From an uncultured Lachnospiraceae bacterium (GTDB taxonomy: Bacteria > Bacillota > Clostridia > Lachnospirales > Lachnospiraceae): a DNA stretch of 64,000 nt. Where the stretch lies: positions 1-64,000 of the forward strand of contig CACZBF010000001.1 of NCBI GenBank assembly GCA_902779355.1, read 5' to 3'. The notes under the pieces are model-generated. The model was not told where the DNA came from, made no database searches, and was given only the letters and a program-made list of their open reading frames with translations. How positions within the stretch are numbered: the first letter of the stretch is position 1; every line of letters starts with the position of its first letter. Positions 8,518 through 17,403 of this stretch are shown here, piece after piece. A program made the translations under genes and the position numbers.

Positions 8518-10383
8518 TTACGCCTTGATATCAAACGAGTACCGGTGGATCATCTGCCCGGCATTCTGTCCCTGCTTCAGGAAATCATTCACCGGGTTCA
8601 TCTCTTTCGCATCGTTGACTGCCTCGATCTGACAATTGTATCCTTTTTCCTCCAGGCGCTTTGCAAGCTCCGGCGCATGCGCCATCACAAGATCAAACGC
8701 CTCATCGCTTTCCATGTAAAACTTCGTGTTCACCGCGCGATTTTTCATCCGTACGGACACATCCGTTGCACCGAGATGCTCCATATCCAGATGCAAAAAC
8801 GCCGTCAGCTCCGCATCCGGATCCTGCAGATTTTTCTTATTCGTAAACACATACAGATCGCTGTGTGCAGTCTGGTTTTGAAACTGCAGCGGGATCTGCA
8901 GGTAGGTATAATTCTGGTTCACCAGATCCATGAACTCGAGATTGTTTTTCAGATCCGCCACAGACTTTGCGAGGTCCGAATCTTTCAGTCCCATCTCCCG
9001 CAGCATCGTCTCGGTCTGGCGCATCTGGCGATCCAGATTCTCGTAAAGATCCTTCATCCGGTCTCCGGACAACTGCTCCGGCTTCACCGTCCATTGTTCT
9101 TTTGTCATCTCCTGCAAAACATGCAGGTATCCTTTCCCGGAAAGGAGATTCTTTAGCGCCGACTCGTCAGGATTTTTCAGTTCCTGCAATCCGGCGTTCA
9201 GCCTCTTTGCAAATTCCTCCGGTGTAAGATCGAAAGAAAGTCCTGCCTTTGCAAGCGTGCCGTTTTGATCGAGCGTTTTCACAGCCCGGGTAAGTTCCTG
9301 CATTTCTTCTTTGGAAAGCGTCTCCCGCAGCGTGCCGGCCTGCGCTTCCTTTTGCGCAGCCTCGCCTTCTACGGGAAGCGGTTGCGCCGTCTCTGCATAC
9401 TGCGTCGCAGCGGTTACGCTTTTCTCTGCGGCTTCTGATGGCGCACCTGCGCCGTCTTTTGCCACCATCTCCATCAGTGCTTTATCTGCCTCTGCTGTCG
9501 CCGCAGCTTCTCCCTGCACACTGGCAGTTGTAGCTGCTTCACCGGAAGCGTTTGCGGCCGTCGCCGCCGTCGTCTCGCCTTGTACGGCTGCTGCTTCGCC
9601 TTGCGTGCCTGCTGCTGCCGTCTCTCCGCTCGTCGCTGCGGCCGCTGTTTCTCCGGTCGTCTCCGCGGCCTGTGGCATTTCACCGCCGGACAGGATCCGG
9701 ATCAGTTTCTCATTCAACGCCAACGCATCTTTTGCATCCGTTTCGCTCCCGCCGAGTGTATTCGTGACGCTCTCCAGGATCTCATTCATTTTGTTTAGAA
9801 TCTGGTAGGAGTCTGTCTTATAATTTTCAAACTGCGCCGCCATCTCGTTGGAGATCGGGAATCCTAACTTCGTCATCTCGATCAGAGTCGACGGCTCGAT
9901 TCCCGGATTGCTTGAGATCAGACGTGCCATACTGCCAAGCGACTGCTTGTCGATCGACATCTGCTCCTGCATCAGGGTCTGCACCATCTTCATGTGATCC
10001 GGCGTTGCAGAAAGTCCGGCCGCATCAAGCGCAGAAAGGATCGTCGGATTGGCAAGTCCGCCTGCGGTATCAAAGGGCTTGATCTCGATCGTCCCGCCCT
10101 CGTTGGATTTCACTTCAAAAAACAGGGACTGCCCTTCCTGCAGCGGCACGTTGCCGCCCAGCCTTGCAGAGATCGTCGCCCCGTTACTGAGCTGCAGCTG
10201 CACCTGCCCGTTTTTGATCGCGCCGACCGTCCCTTCAAACACCTGCCCTGTCTGCAGACCGGAAAGCCCGCCGGTACGATCCTGAGCGCCGGCCGCCTGC
10301 TCTTTTTGCACAGCCGTACTGCCACCCGCCGCATTCGGTGTCATATTCGTGTTGTATCTGCCAAGCGCATCCGAAATCTGCAT
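8518..10383 (-). CDS. FliK-like hook-length-control-family protein (YlqG type) with Ala-rich linker
   Basis: A 621-residue protein related to the flagellar hook-length control protein. The C-terminal part (about 480-600) carries the FliK C-domain pattern, with IPLQFQNQTAHSDLYVF and a following HLDMEHLGATDVSVRMK segment. The middle (about residues 235-300) is a low-complexity Gly/Glu/Ala/Thr/Gln stretch with repeated GETAAA- and QGEAAA-like units. The N-terminal part (about 45-115) resembles a ligand-binding beta region seen in YlqG proteins. No flagellar genes are near, so the name reflects homology only. It is nine bases upstream of the flhB-like gene and ten bases after rnhB. Confidence 0.82.
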   Translation of the reverse strand: MQISDALGRYNTNMTPNAAGGSTAVQKEQAAGAQDRTGGLSGLQTGQVFEGTVGAIKNGQVQLQLSNGATISARLGGNVPLQEGQSLFFEVKSNEGGTIEIKPFDTAGGLANPTILSALDAAGLSATPDHMKMVQTLMQEQMSIDKQSLGSMARLISSNPGIEPSTLIEMTKLGFPISNEMAAQFENYKTDSYQILNKMNEILESVTNTLGGSETDAKDALALNEKLIRILSGGEMPQAAETTGETAAAATSGETAAAGTQGEAAAVQGETTAATAANASGEAATTASVQGEAAATAEADKALMEMVAKDGAGAPSEAAEKSVTAATQYAETAQPLPVEGEAAQKEAQAGTLRETLSKEEMQELTRAVKTLDQNGTLAKAGLSFDLTPEEFAKRLNAGLQELKNPDESALKNLLSGKGYLHVLQEMTKEQWTVKPEQLSGDRMKDLYENLDRQMRQTETMLREMGLKDSDLAKSVADLKNNLEFMDLVNQNYTYLQIPLQFQNQTAHSDLYVFTNKKNLQDPDAELTAFLHLDMEHLGATDVSVRMKNRAVNTKFYMESDEAFDLVMAHAPELAKRLEEKGYNCQIEAVNDAKEMNPVNDFLKQGQNAGQMIHRYSFDIKA

Positions 10384-10393
10384 ACCGTTTCCT

Positions 10394-11152
10394 CTATAAA
10401 AAGTTTCCGATAAAGCTTCTCCTGTGGATCGGGGTCGGTCCGTACGTTTTCAGGGCTTCTATATGCGCAGCCGCTCCATACCCTTTGTTTGAGGCAAAGC
10501 CGTACTCCGGATACTGCGCATCATATTCCACCATTAACCGGTCTCGATAGACCTTTGCAACGATCGATGCCGCCCCGATGGAAATGCTTTTTGCATCTCC
10601 CTTGATGATCGGCACCTGCCGGATCGAAACCTCCGGGATCGTCACTGCATCGTTTAATAATATATCGGGTGTGACGCCGAGGACTTTAATGGCTTGCCGC
10701 ATGGCTTCGTATGTTGCATTCAAAATATTAATCTCATCGATCCGTGCCGGAGAGGCTTCTCCGATCCCGATCGCGACCGCTTCCGAGCGGATCACACGAT
10801 CGAGTTCCTCCCGCTTTTCCGCCGACAGTTTTTTGGAGTCATTGATATAAAGAATCTGGCAATCCTTCGGCAGGATTACGGCACCGGCGACTACGGGTCC
10901 GGCGAGCGGCCCTCTTCCGACCTCATCGATCCCGCAGATCAAGGCGCAGTCAGCATACTTTCTTTCATATTCCGAAAGCTTATAAATCCGTTCTTTCTCT
11001 TTTTCCAGCGCATCGAGCTGTTTTTTCGCACGCGTCACCAGCGTGCATACGCCGCTTCTTTCATCCTCTTCATATTCCGCAATCAAAGAAGGCAGCTCAT
11101 TGGTAGTCGCTGCCTGAAAGATCGTTCGTATTTCCGAAATGCTCTTTGCCAT
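10394..11152 (-). CDS. rnhB: Ribonuclease HII
   Basis: Cleaves RNA in RNA-DNA hybrids, including single ribonucleotides in DNA. The 252-residue protein carries the diagnostic CGIDEVGRGPLAGPV motif near residue 72, which supplies the catalytic Asp and Glu, plus INDSKKLS near 105 and the later Asp of LNDAV near 172. The start at 11152 is chosen because AGGAGAAAAG lies directly before it; the longer reading frame upstream runs into ylqF. An N-terminal extension of about 65 residues before the catalytic core is usual in Clostridia and Bacillus. Confidence 0.96.
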   Translation of the reverse strand: MAKSISEIRTIFQAATTNELPSLIAEYEEDERSGVCTLVTRAKKQLDALEKEKERIYKLSEYERKYADCALICGIDEVGRGPLAGPVVAGAVILPKDCQILYINDSKKLSAEKREELDRVIRSEAVAIGIGEASPARIDEINILNATYEAMRQAIKVLGVTPDILLNDAVTIPEVSIRQVPIIKGDAKSISIGAASIVAKVYRDRLMVEYDAQYPEYGFASNKGYGAAAHIEALKTYGPTPIHRRSFIGNFL

Positions 11153-11165
11153 TTCTTTTCTCCTG

Positions 11166-12005
11166 TCAGGGTGTCTCCAGCGTGACTCTTCCGATGCGGC
11201 CGTTTCTGAAATCATCCAGCAGAAGTTTTGCCGCTCTGTTATAGTCTATCTCATTTCCCTTCTTTTGGCACCCTCTGTTTTCTGCGATCTTCGTCAAAGT
11301 CTCCTCCGGCTTTTCCGATTCGACCGCTCCGTATTTTTGATCCAGAATCCCGGGATAGTCTTTTTGCAAAAGCGTGATCAGCTGAAGCGCCAGTTCCTCT
11401 GTGTTCAGCACTTCTTCCTTGATCGAGCCGGTCAGTGCAAGGTAGAGCCCGACCGTCTTGTCTTCAAACTTCGGCCAGAGAATCCCCGGCGTGTCTAAAA
11501 GCTCAACATGCTTATCAAACCTGATCCATTGCCGCCCCTTGGTGACACCCGGTTTGTTTCCGGTCTTTGCCACGGCCTTTCCTGCGAAAGAATTGATAAA
11601 CGTCGACTTCCCGATGTTCGGAATACCCGCCACCATCGCGCGGATCGGACGATTTAAGATCCCGCGCTTCCTGTCGCGCTCGATCTTCTCCTGACAGGCG
11701 GTGTCGATCGCCGCGCGCACCTGTTTCAGGCTGTGATTGGCGCGTGCATCCGTTGATGCGACAGCCATCCCCTGCTCTTCAAACCATGTCTTCCAGCGCT
11801 CCGTCGCGGCCGGATCTGCGAGGTCTGCCTTGTTGAGCAAAATCATGCGGGCCTTCTGTTTTCCCAATTCCGATATGTCCGGATTACGGCTGGAGCGCGG
11901 AATGCGTGCATCCACGATCTCGATGATCAGATCGACCAACTTCAGATCGTTCTGCATCTCCCGTTTCGCCTTTGTCATGTGCCCCGGATACCATTGGACT
12001 TCCAT
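11166..12005 (-). CDS. ylqF: Ribosome biogenesis GTPase YlqF (RbgA)
   Basis: A circularly permuted GTPase that drives late assembly of the 50S subunit. The 279-residue protein begins MEVQWYPGHMTKAKREM, typical of RbgA, and shows the permuted order of motifs: G4 NKADL near residue 62 precedes G1 GIPNIGKSTF near 127 and G3 DTPG near 171. The start at 12005 is supported by a GGAGG ribosome site; longer in-frame starts reach into the hairpin element upstream. It lies between lepB and rnhB, as in other Firmicutes. Confidence 0.96.
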   Translation of the reverse strand: MEVQWYPGHMTKAKREMQNDLKLVDLIIEIVDARIPRSSRNPDISELGKQKARMILLNKADLADPAATERWKTWFEEQGMAVASTDARANHSLKQVRAAIDTACQEKIERDRKRGILNRPIRAMVAGIPNIGKSTFINSFAGKAVAKTGNKPGVTKGRQWIRFDKHVELLDTPGILWPKFEDKTVGLYLALTGSIKEEVLNTEELALQLITLLQKDYPGILDQKYGAVESEKPEETLTKIAENRGCQKKGNEIDYNRAAKLLLDDFRNGRIGRVTLETP

Positions 12006-12023
12006 GTGTGCCTCCGTATCAAC

Positions 12024-12158
12024 GGATGTCAAAAGTCACATGTCGCGAAGCGACATTGTGACCTTTGCGTGAGAAGGCGCATTGACGTGCTAGCACGTCA
12101 TGGCGCCTTGCCACGCAAAGTGCACATGCGATTTCATCGCATGGCACTTTTGACATCC
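12024..12158. repeat. Cloverleaf-like palindromic element between lepB and ylqF
   Basis: A 13-bp perfect outer inverted repeat (GGATGTCAAAAGT at 12024-12036 with ACTTTTGACATCC at 12146-12158) encloses three further hairpins. Arm 1 (12035-12062) pairs GTCACA with TGTGAC and TGTCGC with GCGACA. Arm 2 (12063-12120) pairs CTTTGCGTG with CACGCAAAG and has inner stems AAGGCGC/GCGCCTT and TGACGTGC/GCACGTCA. Arm 3 (12120-12147) pairs GTGC with GCAC and ATGCGAT with ATCGCAT. Almost every base is paired, giving a multi-branch fold on either strand. It lies in the lepB-ylqF gap just before the ylqF ribosome site. It does not match any RNA family I recognise. Confidence 0.8.
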
Positions 12159-12161
12159 ATC

Positions 12162-12749
12162 TCATATAACCCCCATGCGGGTCCTGGGTTTCACGATCGC
12201 CCAGGCTTTCCCTATGATATAGCTCTTGCTGATATTTCCGATATTCGGGTAGCGGCTGTCCTCACTGCTGTCCAAGTTGTCGCCCAGCACGAAGAATTCA
12301 TCCGTTCCCAGAGTAATCTCTTCCTCTGCGATCCCCGGATCTGTGACTGCTTCATATTCCAGATCGCCCTTATACTCTTCACCGTTGACGAGGATTCTGC
12401 CGTCCACGATCTTTACCGTATCACCCGGCACGCCGATCACGCGTTTCACATAGTAATGTGATTTTTCATTTCCGTTTGGTAAAAAGACAATGATGTCATC
12501 TTTGCGCGGATCCATGAGTTTATACACAAACCGGTCCACCAGGATCTCATCCGTTCCGCACAGCGTCGGCTCCATAGAGCGCCCGATCACGCTTGTCCGC
12601 AATCCCACAAAGTAGACCAAGACGAACGCGAGCACCAAAACGATCGCAATCTCGATCGCCCATGTCAGCACTTCGCGTACAATGCCAAAATTGATCTTCT
12701 TCTTTTCATGGCTGCGGTTAAAATTCAGCCCCGATTTCCTGCGCCTCAT
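12162..12749 (-). CDS. lepB: Signal peptidase I
   Basis: Membrane serine protease that removes signal peptides from exported proteins. The 195-residue protein has one N-terminal membrane segment (about 29-52), then the catalytic serine motif GRSMEPTL near residue 56, the lysine region KSHYYVKRVIGVPGD near 100 and the GDNLDSSEDSRY motif near 156. This is the single-anchor Gram-positive (SipS-like) form. It lies between rplS and ylqF and is separated from rplS by a terminator, so it may depend on read-through or a promoter I could not identify. Confidence 0.95.
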   Translation of the reverse strand: MRRRKSGLNFNRSHEKKKINFGIVREVLTWAIEIAIVLVLAFVLVYFVGLRTSVIGRSMEPTLCGTDEILVDRFVYKLMDPRKDDIIVFLPNGNEKSHYYVKRVIGVPGDTVKIVDGRILVNGEEYKGDLEYEAVTDPGIAEEEITLGTDEFFVLGDNLDSSEDSRYPNIGNISKSYIIGKAWAIVKPRTRMGVI

Positions 12750-12806
12750 GCACTCTTACTCCGCTTCCGTTCCGGCCAGTCTCCGCCGGTTCATTCTTTA
12801 TCGTTC

Positions 12807-12850
12807 AAAAAAATGCGCTAACGGACCAAAAGATCCATCGCGCATTTTTT
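12807..12850 (-). terminator. Terminator downstream of rplS
   Basis: AAAAAATGCGC (12808-12818) is the inverted complement of GCGCATTTTTT (12840-12850); on the minus strand the stem ends in a run of T residues. The A/T tracts on both sides make it usable in either direction. Confidence 0.85.
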
Positions 12851-12871
12851 GACTCTTCCGTCTTCGTGACG

Positions 12872-13225
12872 TTATCTTACTACCTCTTTGACCTTCGCAC
12901 GTTTTCCGACGCGACCTCTTAAGTAGTTCAGTTTTGCCCGGCGTACCTTACCCTTACGCACAACCTCGATCTTGCTGACATGCGGGGAATGCAGCGGCCA
13001 GGTCTTCTCTACGCCGACACCGTTGGAGAACTTACGAACGGTGAAGGTCTCACGGTTGCTGCCGCCCTGTCTCTTCAGGACCGTTCCTTCGAAAACCTGA
13101 ATTCTCTCGCGGTTTCCTTCCTTGATCACGGCGTGTACCTTTACGGTATCACCCACGTGGAACTCCGGAATCTCCTGCTTCAGTTCTGCATCTTCGATGC
13201 TTTTGATGATTTCATTTGCGTTCAT
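12872..13225 (-). CDS. rplS: 50S ribosomal protein L19
   Basis: A 117-residue ribosomal protein at the 30S-50S interface. The conserved pattern [14 protein letters not shown], then [10 protein letters not shown] and the basic tail [19 protein letters not shown] are all present, and length is standard. It has its own promoter and structured leader upstream and its own terminator, so it can be expressed separately from the genes on both sides. In B. subtilis it follows trmD; here an 8.7-kb block lies between them. Confidence 0.98.
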   Translation of the reverse strand: MNANEIIKSIEDAELKQEIPEFHVGDTVKVHAVIKEGNRERIQVFEGTVLKRQGGSNRETFTVRKFSNGVGVEKTWPLHSPHVSKIEVVRKGKVRRAKLNYLRGRVGKRAKVKEVVR

Positions 13226-13335
13226 TTTACTGCTCCTTCTTTTCGAACACCGCAGAAACGCCTTCCCTGCGGCGATTGGTATTCTGGACGTTCATAGAGG
13301 ATCTTCCTCCAGCGGACCATCGCGTTTATCGCAAC
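13226..13335 (-). promoter_or_regulatory. Structured 5' leader of rplS, possible L19 autoregulatory leader
   Basis: Between the predicted start of transcription and the rplS start codon the minus strand has about 110 bases with a CCGCAG/CTGCGG hairpin (loop of about eleven bases) close to the gene and a GAGGAAGATCCTC stem earlier. Firmicutes often carry an L19 leader RNA in this position that binds its own protein. The match to that family is by position and hairpin placement only. Confidence 0.5.
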
Positions 13336-13341
13336 GTGAGC

Positions 13342-13370
13342 ATTTTACCACAGTCTGTGCGGGAATGCAA
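13342..13370 (-). promoter_or_regulatory. Promoter of rplS
   Basis: On the minus strand TTGCAT (13370-13365) is followed after 17 bases by TAAAAT (13347-13342), a good sigma-A type arrangement. It lies about 120 bases before the rplS start codon, leaving room for the leader. Confidence 0.7.
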
Positions 13371-13382
13371 GCACAAAATCCT

Positions 13383-14150
13383 TCATGCGTTTTGCCATTT
13401 CTTCGTTGCAAAGAAATGATCGATCGTTTCCAGAATCTGCTCTCTGGTCATGCTTTTCAGCATATAGCCCTGCGGCTTCAGCGCCATCACGCTGAGCACG
13501 CTTTCCTTATCGGATTTTCCGGTCAGAAAAATGATCGGAATATCGCTGGAGCCCGGTTCGCTGCGGATCATTTCCATGACCTGCGGTCCCGTCGTGATCG
13601 GCATTTCATAATCCAGCAGGATCAGGTCGGGGGTATGCGTAGCAATATAGGTGATCGCCTGCATGCCGGATCTGGCAAGTGTGACCTGATATCTCCCGGA
13701 GAGCCATCCCTGCACGGTTTTGAGATAGGTGAGGTCATCGTCGATCAGCAGGATGTGTTTACCCTTTTTTCGTTCGGCATCCAGTGCACACAAATCTTGC
13801 ATCTTCGAGATCAGCGCCTTCATGTCAAAAGGCCGCTCAAAGATGTGACCTACAAATTTGTCCGTGATGATGTCCTTCACCTCCGTGATCTCGGAAGGAT
13901 AGCCGATGATGCAGACGATTTTTTCATCCTCGGAGCAGATATCTTTGAGATAGATGAAAAAATCCGTCGACTCTGCAACAAAATCTCCAGCATAAACCAG
14001 ATAAATGTCGCTGTCTTTTCTGTGATCGTTCAATGTATCGATCTTGGGTTCGATGACGGTTGCACCGAAATCAGCCTCCTGCAGATTCTTTACAAGCGCA
14101 TTTGTCAAAAAAGCACTTCCTTTGCTTATGATGGTGATCCTACTCAGCAT
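13383..14150 (-). CDS. Response regulator with degenerate and intact receiver domains
   Basis: A 255-residue protein with two receiver-like halves and no DNA-binding output domain. The second half (about 130-250) is an intact receiver: ILLIDDD acidic pocket, the phosphoacceptor Asp in LILLDYEMP near residue 184, and the conserved Thr (FLTGKSD). The first half (about 1-120) has receiver-like length and pattern but lacks the acidic triad. It overlaps the end of the hybrid kinase gene by seven bases, so it is most likely the output or phosphate sink for that kinase. Confidence 0.82.
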   Translation of the reverse strand: MLSRITIISKGSAFLTNALVKNLQEADFGATVIEPKIDTLNDHRKDSDIYLVYAGDFVAESTDFFIYLKDICSEDEKIVCIIGYPSEITEVKDIITDKFVGHIFERPFDMKALISKMQDLCALDAERKKGKHILLIDDDLTYLKTVQGWLSGRYQVTLARSGMQAITYIATHTPDLILLDYEMPITTGPQVMEMIRSEPGSSDIPIIFLTGKSDKESVLSVMALKPQGYMLKSMTREQILETIDHFFATKKWQNA

Positions 14151-17140
14151 GATTCTTCTCCTTTAATGATTTTTGAGATGTCCTCGTATCTTATTTCGTC
14201 AGCCGCCTTGATCAAGGCGTTGCGCCGTTCCTTCTCTTCAGCGGGGACGCTGTATCCTTTCAGTGCTTCGATCAGATCCACTGCGCTGTCGTAATCGGAG
14301 ACCGAGATAAACTCGCCGATGGCGGTGTACAGTTCCTTTAGTTCCGACGGATCGATCGCCGGGAGGTCGTCGTCATCCGATGTCTCCTCCGAAACCAGTG
14401 GGGAGAGGGCTTCTCCGATTTTTCTATATCTGGAAAGCAACGTGCCAATCTCTGCGCTGAGTTCTTCCGTATCGCCTGCGTTACCGGCGTTTTCAAGGGT
14501 CTGTGCCAGCTCTCCGAGATCCGTCGCACCGATGATCCTCGATGAACTTTTCAGCGTGTGGATCTTGATCGTCGCGCCCTTGATATCTCCGGCCTCCCAG
14601 AGTTTTTCGGTCTCCTCTGCATGGCTCGCTACTGTGCCGGCATAGATCTTTACCGTTTCCAGATAGGCTTCCGCGCTGCCGCAGTTTTTGATGCCGGTCG
14701 CGGCATCGATCTCATCGATCTCTCTGATGAAGTCCGGAATCGCCGGAGCACTCCCGTCACCGCCGGACAATGCCGCTTCTTCTGCCGCGGAATTTGACGA
14801 TTCGTCCCCAGAGCCCTGCAGGATCTTTTCCTCCGGTAGAAGATCCATCAGCATTGCTTCCAGTTTCTCGGATTCGATGGGCTTGGTGAGGTAGTCGTCA
14901 AACCCCTCTGCAAGATATTTCTCTCTTGCACCGGAGATCGCGTTTGCGGTCAGACAGATCACCGGCGTCTCTTTATTGGGACCGTCTGTGCGTGCCCTCA
15001 ACTCGTGGAGTGTCTCGATGCCGTCCTTATCGGGCATCATGTGGTCGAGGAAAATGATATCATATTTTTTTTCGAATGCAAGGGCAAGCCCCTCATTGGC
15101 GCTACCGGCCGTATCGATTTTGATCTCTGTCTGTTTCAGAAGATTTGTGAACACCACGAGGTTCATCGGCGTATCATCAACCACCAGGATCTCACCCTCA
15201 GGTGCACGGAATTTTTCATGATATTTCTGCCGGTTCAGCAGAGAAGCCTTGTAGGCAGCCTCATAATCCCCCAGCTCTTCCCAATTGACCACGGTCTGTT
15301 TCAGAACAAAGGAGAACTTCGAACCTACCCCGTATTCACTCTCCACCTCCAGTTCTGATCCCATCATCTCAAGCAACCGTTTCGTGATGCTCATTCCAAG
15401 GCCGGTGCCTTCGACATTCCGGTTGCGCTTCTCCTCGATCCGATCGAACTCCGAGAAGAGCTTCTTCATATCCTCCTTCTTAATGCCGATCCCGGTATCC
15501 TTTACGGCGACATCAAGCAAAATGCTGTCCTCTTCATCGGGTATCTTCTCGTAATCGATGCATAACGTGACGATGCCCTTTTCCGTGTACTTGACCGCAT
15601 TGGTCAGGATGTTCGTCACGATCTGCTTGATCCGGACTTCATCGCCGTGCAGAAATTTTGGTACCTCCGTGCTGATCTCAAATGCCAATGCAAGCCCTTT
15701 GGCATCGGCCTTCGTCCGAATCATATTCACAAGGTCATTGATCACGGAGGAAAGATCGTAATCGACTGGAATGATCTCCATCTTACCAGCCTCGATCTTC
15801 GAAAAATCGAGAATGTCATTGACTAGTCCAAGGAGCGTTGACCCGGCCGTCCTTATGCTCTCAGAATAGCCGAGGATGGTTTTGTCATCGCACTCCCGCA
15901 GGATCATCTCGTTCATACCGAGCACCGCATTGATCGGCGTACGGATCTCGTGGGACATATTCGACAGGAAGGAAGACTTCGCTTCGCTCGCGGCAAGCGC
16001 GCGCTCGGATGCATCGATCAGCCTGTCGCGTTCCGCTTTTTCTTCCGTGATATCCTCGGTCACATACAGTACATGGGTGATATTCCCGTTTTCGTCACGT
16101 TTTGATACAATAAATCTTCCGCGCCCCCATGTCTTGTTCTTGTTATCAAAAAATTCTATTGCTATCGTATTCGTATTTTTCATACGCTTATCAAACGTTG
16201 AAAAATCAAAGAAATGTCTGCATTCTTCAAGCGCGGACGGGTCAATGATTTCCTCCGCAACTTTACGGAACATCTCCTGAGCATTGGACATCGACGCCAT
16301 ACTTGTGTCATGCACATAGTTGTTATCCCACTTGATCGTGGTCATCGTATCGGATACGATATCGAACTCGTGAACCGTCACATAAATGTTTGCAAGGGAG
16401 GAAATGATTTCCATCTGCTTGTTGTTCTTCTGCTCTATCCTCTCCTTTAACGCTTTTGCGTGATTAAGATCAATCAACACAAACACATACAGCATTACAC
16501 ATGTAGCAACAATAAAAATGTCGGTTATGGACAGCCCATATACAAAGAATTGTATAAAAGAACCGACAAAGGGAGCTATCGTAAACAGAAGGAGTGAGAT
16601 CCTGATGTTCTTGTTGATCTTCTTATAATACTGACATATTACTGTCAGAAGTATTATGAGAACAACCAGTGGGGTGACATAACAGACCATGAAAGCCCAC
16701 GAGCGATGATACAGGTTCTGTTCGTCGATCACGTAATAGTATCCGCCGAAAATGTTTCCGACTATAAAGATCTCGCTTATAACGACAAGAACATAGATCC
16801 ATTTCAGGCGTCCGGGAGTCTTTTTTAGTCCGACATCGTTCCTCAGAGTATCCTGAATATAATATGCAAGTCCGCCCATAAGGACCGGCATCATCGCAAA
16901 GGTCATGAAATTGCCGACTCGCACCATCCAATAGCCAAGTTCGCTCATATCCCCCCGGTAGATATATGAAAACCTTTCGAATATGAGCAGGATCATCCCC
17001 CCGATTTCCAGTATCATAAGTGCAACTTTTCTGCCTTTTCCCAATGAATCAGTCAGAAAGACAAAAAACGTTGTTATGGCACAGACGCTGCTTAGCGAAA
17101 GCATGATATCTGTCTGATGTTTTATAAGAAAATCAAGCAT
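14144..17140 (-). CDS. Hybrid sensor histidine kinase (membrane, PAS-like, HisKA-HATPase, receiver, Hpt)
   Basis: A 998-residue multi-step phosphorelay kinase. The N terminus (about 1-225) has around seven hydrophobic segments. A PAS-like domain (about 250-365) follows. The kinase core has the H-box FLSNMSHEIRTPINAVLG near residue 395, the N-box NILTNAVKYTE near 520 and the G-box GTGLGMSI near 590. A receiver domain (about 660-780) has VVDDTPMN and the phosphoacceptor Asp in IIFLDHMMPDKDG. A C-terminal Hpt domain (about 820-920) has the phosphorylatable His in IHTLKSSSRIIGA. The next gene encodes a response regulator, completing a His-Asp-His-Asp chain. The signal and target are unknown. It starts with ATG at 17140 after an AAGGGGG site. 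Confidence 0.9.
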   Translation of the reverse strand: MLDFLIKHQTDIMLSLSSVCAITTFFVFLTDSLGKGRKVALMILEIGGMILLIFERFSYIYRGDMSELGYWMVRVGNFMTFAMMPVLMGGLAYYIQDTLRNDVGLKKTPGRLKWIYVLVVISEIFIVGNIFGGYYYVIDEQNLYHRSWAFMVCYVTPLVVLIILLTVICQYYKKINKNIRISLLLFTIAPFVGSFIQFFVYGLSITDIFIVATCVMLYVFVLIDLNHAKALKERIEQKNNKQMEIISSLANIYVTVHEFDIVSDTMTTIKWDNNYVHDTSMASMSNAQEMFRKVAEEIIDPSALEECRHFFDFSTFDKRMKNTNTIAIEFFDNKNKTWGRGRFIVSKRDENGNITHVLYVTEDITEEKAERDRLIDASERALAASEAKSSFLSNMSHEIRTPINAVLGMNEMILRECDDKTILGYSESIRTAGSTLLGLVNDILDFSKIEAGKMEIIPVDYDLSSVINDLVNMIRTKADAKGLALAFEISTEVPKFLHGDEVRIKQIVTNILTNAVKYTEKGIVTLCIDYEKIPDEEDSILLDVAVKDTGIGIKKEDMKKLFSEFDRIEEKRNRNVEGTGLGMSITKRLLEMMGSELEVESEYGVGSKFSFVLKQTVVNWEELGDYEAAYKASLLNRQKYHEKFRAPEGEILVVDDTPMNLVVFTNLLKQTEIKIDTAGSANEGLALAFEKKYDIIFLDHMMPDKDGIETLHELRARTDGPNKETPVICLTANAISGAREKYLAEGFDDYLTKPIESEKLEAMLMDLLPEEKILQGSGDESSNSAAEEAALSGGDGSAPAIPDFIREIDEIDAATGIKNCGSAEAYLETVKIYAGTVASHAEETEKLWEAGDIKGATIKIHTLKSSSRIIGATDLGELAQTLENAGNAGDTEELSAEIGTLLSRYRKIGEALSPLVSEETSDDDDLPAIDPSELKELYTAIGEFISVSDYDSAVDLIEALKGYSVPAEEKERRNALIKAADEIRYEDISKIIKGEESC

Positions 17141-17237
17141 GATCCTATCCCCCTTTCGGCGTTATTGTTCCTCGGCATCTAGTATCCCGTATACTAGACC
17201 GGAAAGATGATCTGTCTTCAAAAATGTGTCTATATAT

Positions 17238-17267
17238 ATTATATAATGCCTATATCCATTACCGCAA
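17238..17267 (-). promoter_or_regulatory. Promoter of the hybrid kinase gene
   Basis: On the minus strand TTGCGG (17267-17262), 18-base spacer, TATAAT (17243-17238). About 95 bases lie between it and the start codon, including a CTAGTAT-ACGGG-ATACTAG inverted repeat around 17180-17200 that may be an operator or leader hairpin. Confidence 0.6.
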
Positions 17268-17356
17268 TTGCGCTCTGTTTTTTGACGATTTCCTGATCGA
17301 ACCGCCGCTCCCCTCAACCGCCTGGTATCCTTGACATCATGCACACTTCATCCGTC

Positions 17357-17403
17357 AAAATGTAAAGTATGAAAATATTATTGTAAATTATACTTGACAT
17401 TTT
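17357..17403. promoter_or_regulatory. Inverted repeat overlapping the promoter, probable operator
   Basis: AAAATGTAAAGTAT (17357-17370) and ATACTTGACATTTT (17390-17403) are inverted complements with one mismatch, and the right half contains the -35 box TTGACA. A dyad of this kind over the -35 element is what an XRE-type repressor would use; the second gene of the transcript encodes such a regulator. Confidence 0.6.

Noticed and set aside
9474-9683. Repetitive GC-rich stretch in the fliK-like gene considered as a repeat array or CRISPR
   Set aside because: The repeats are irregular codons for Ala/Glu/Thr/Gln in frame, without constant repeats and unique spacers.
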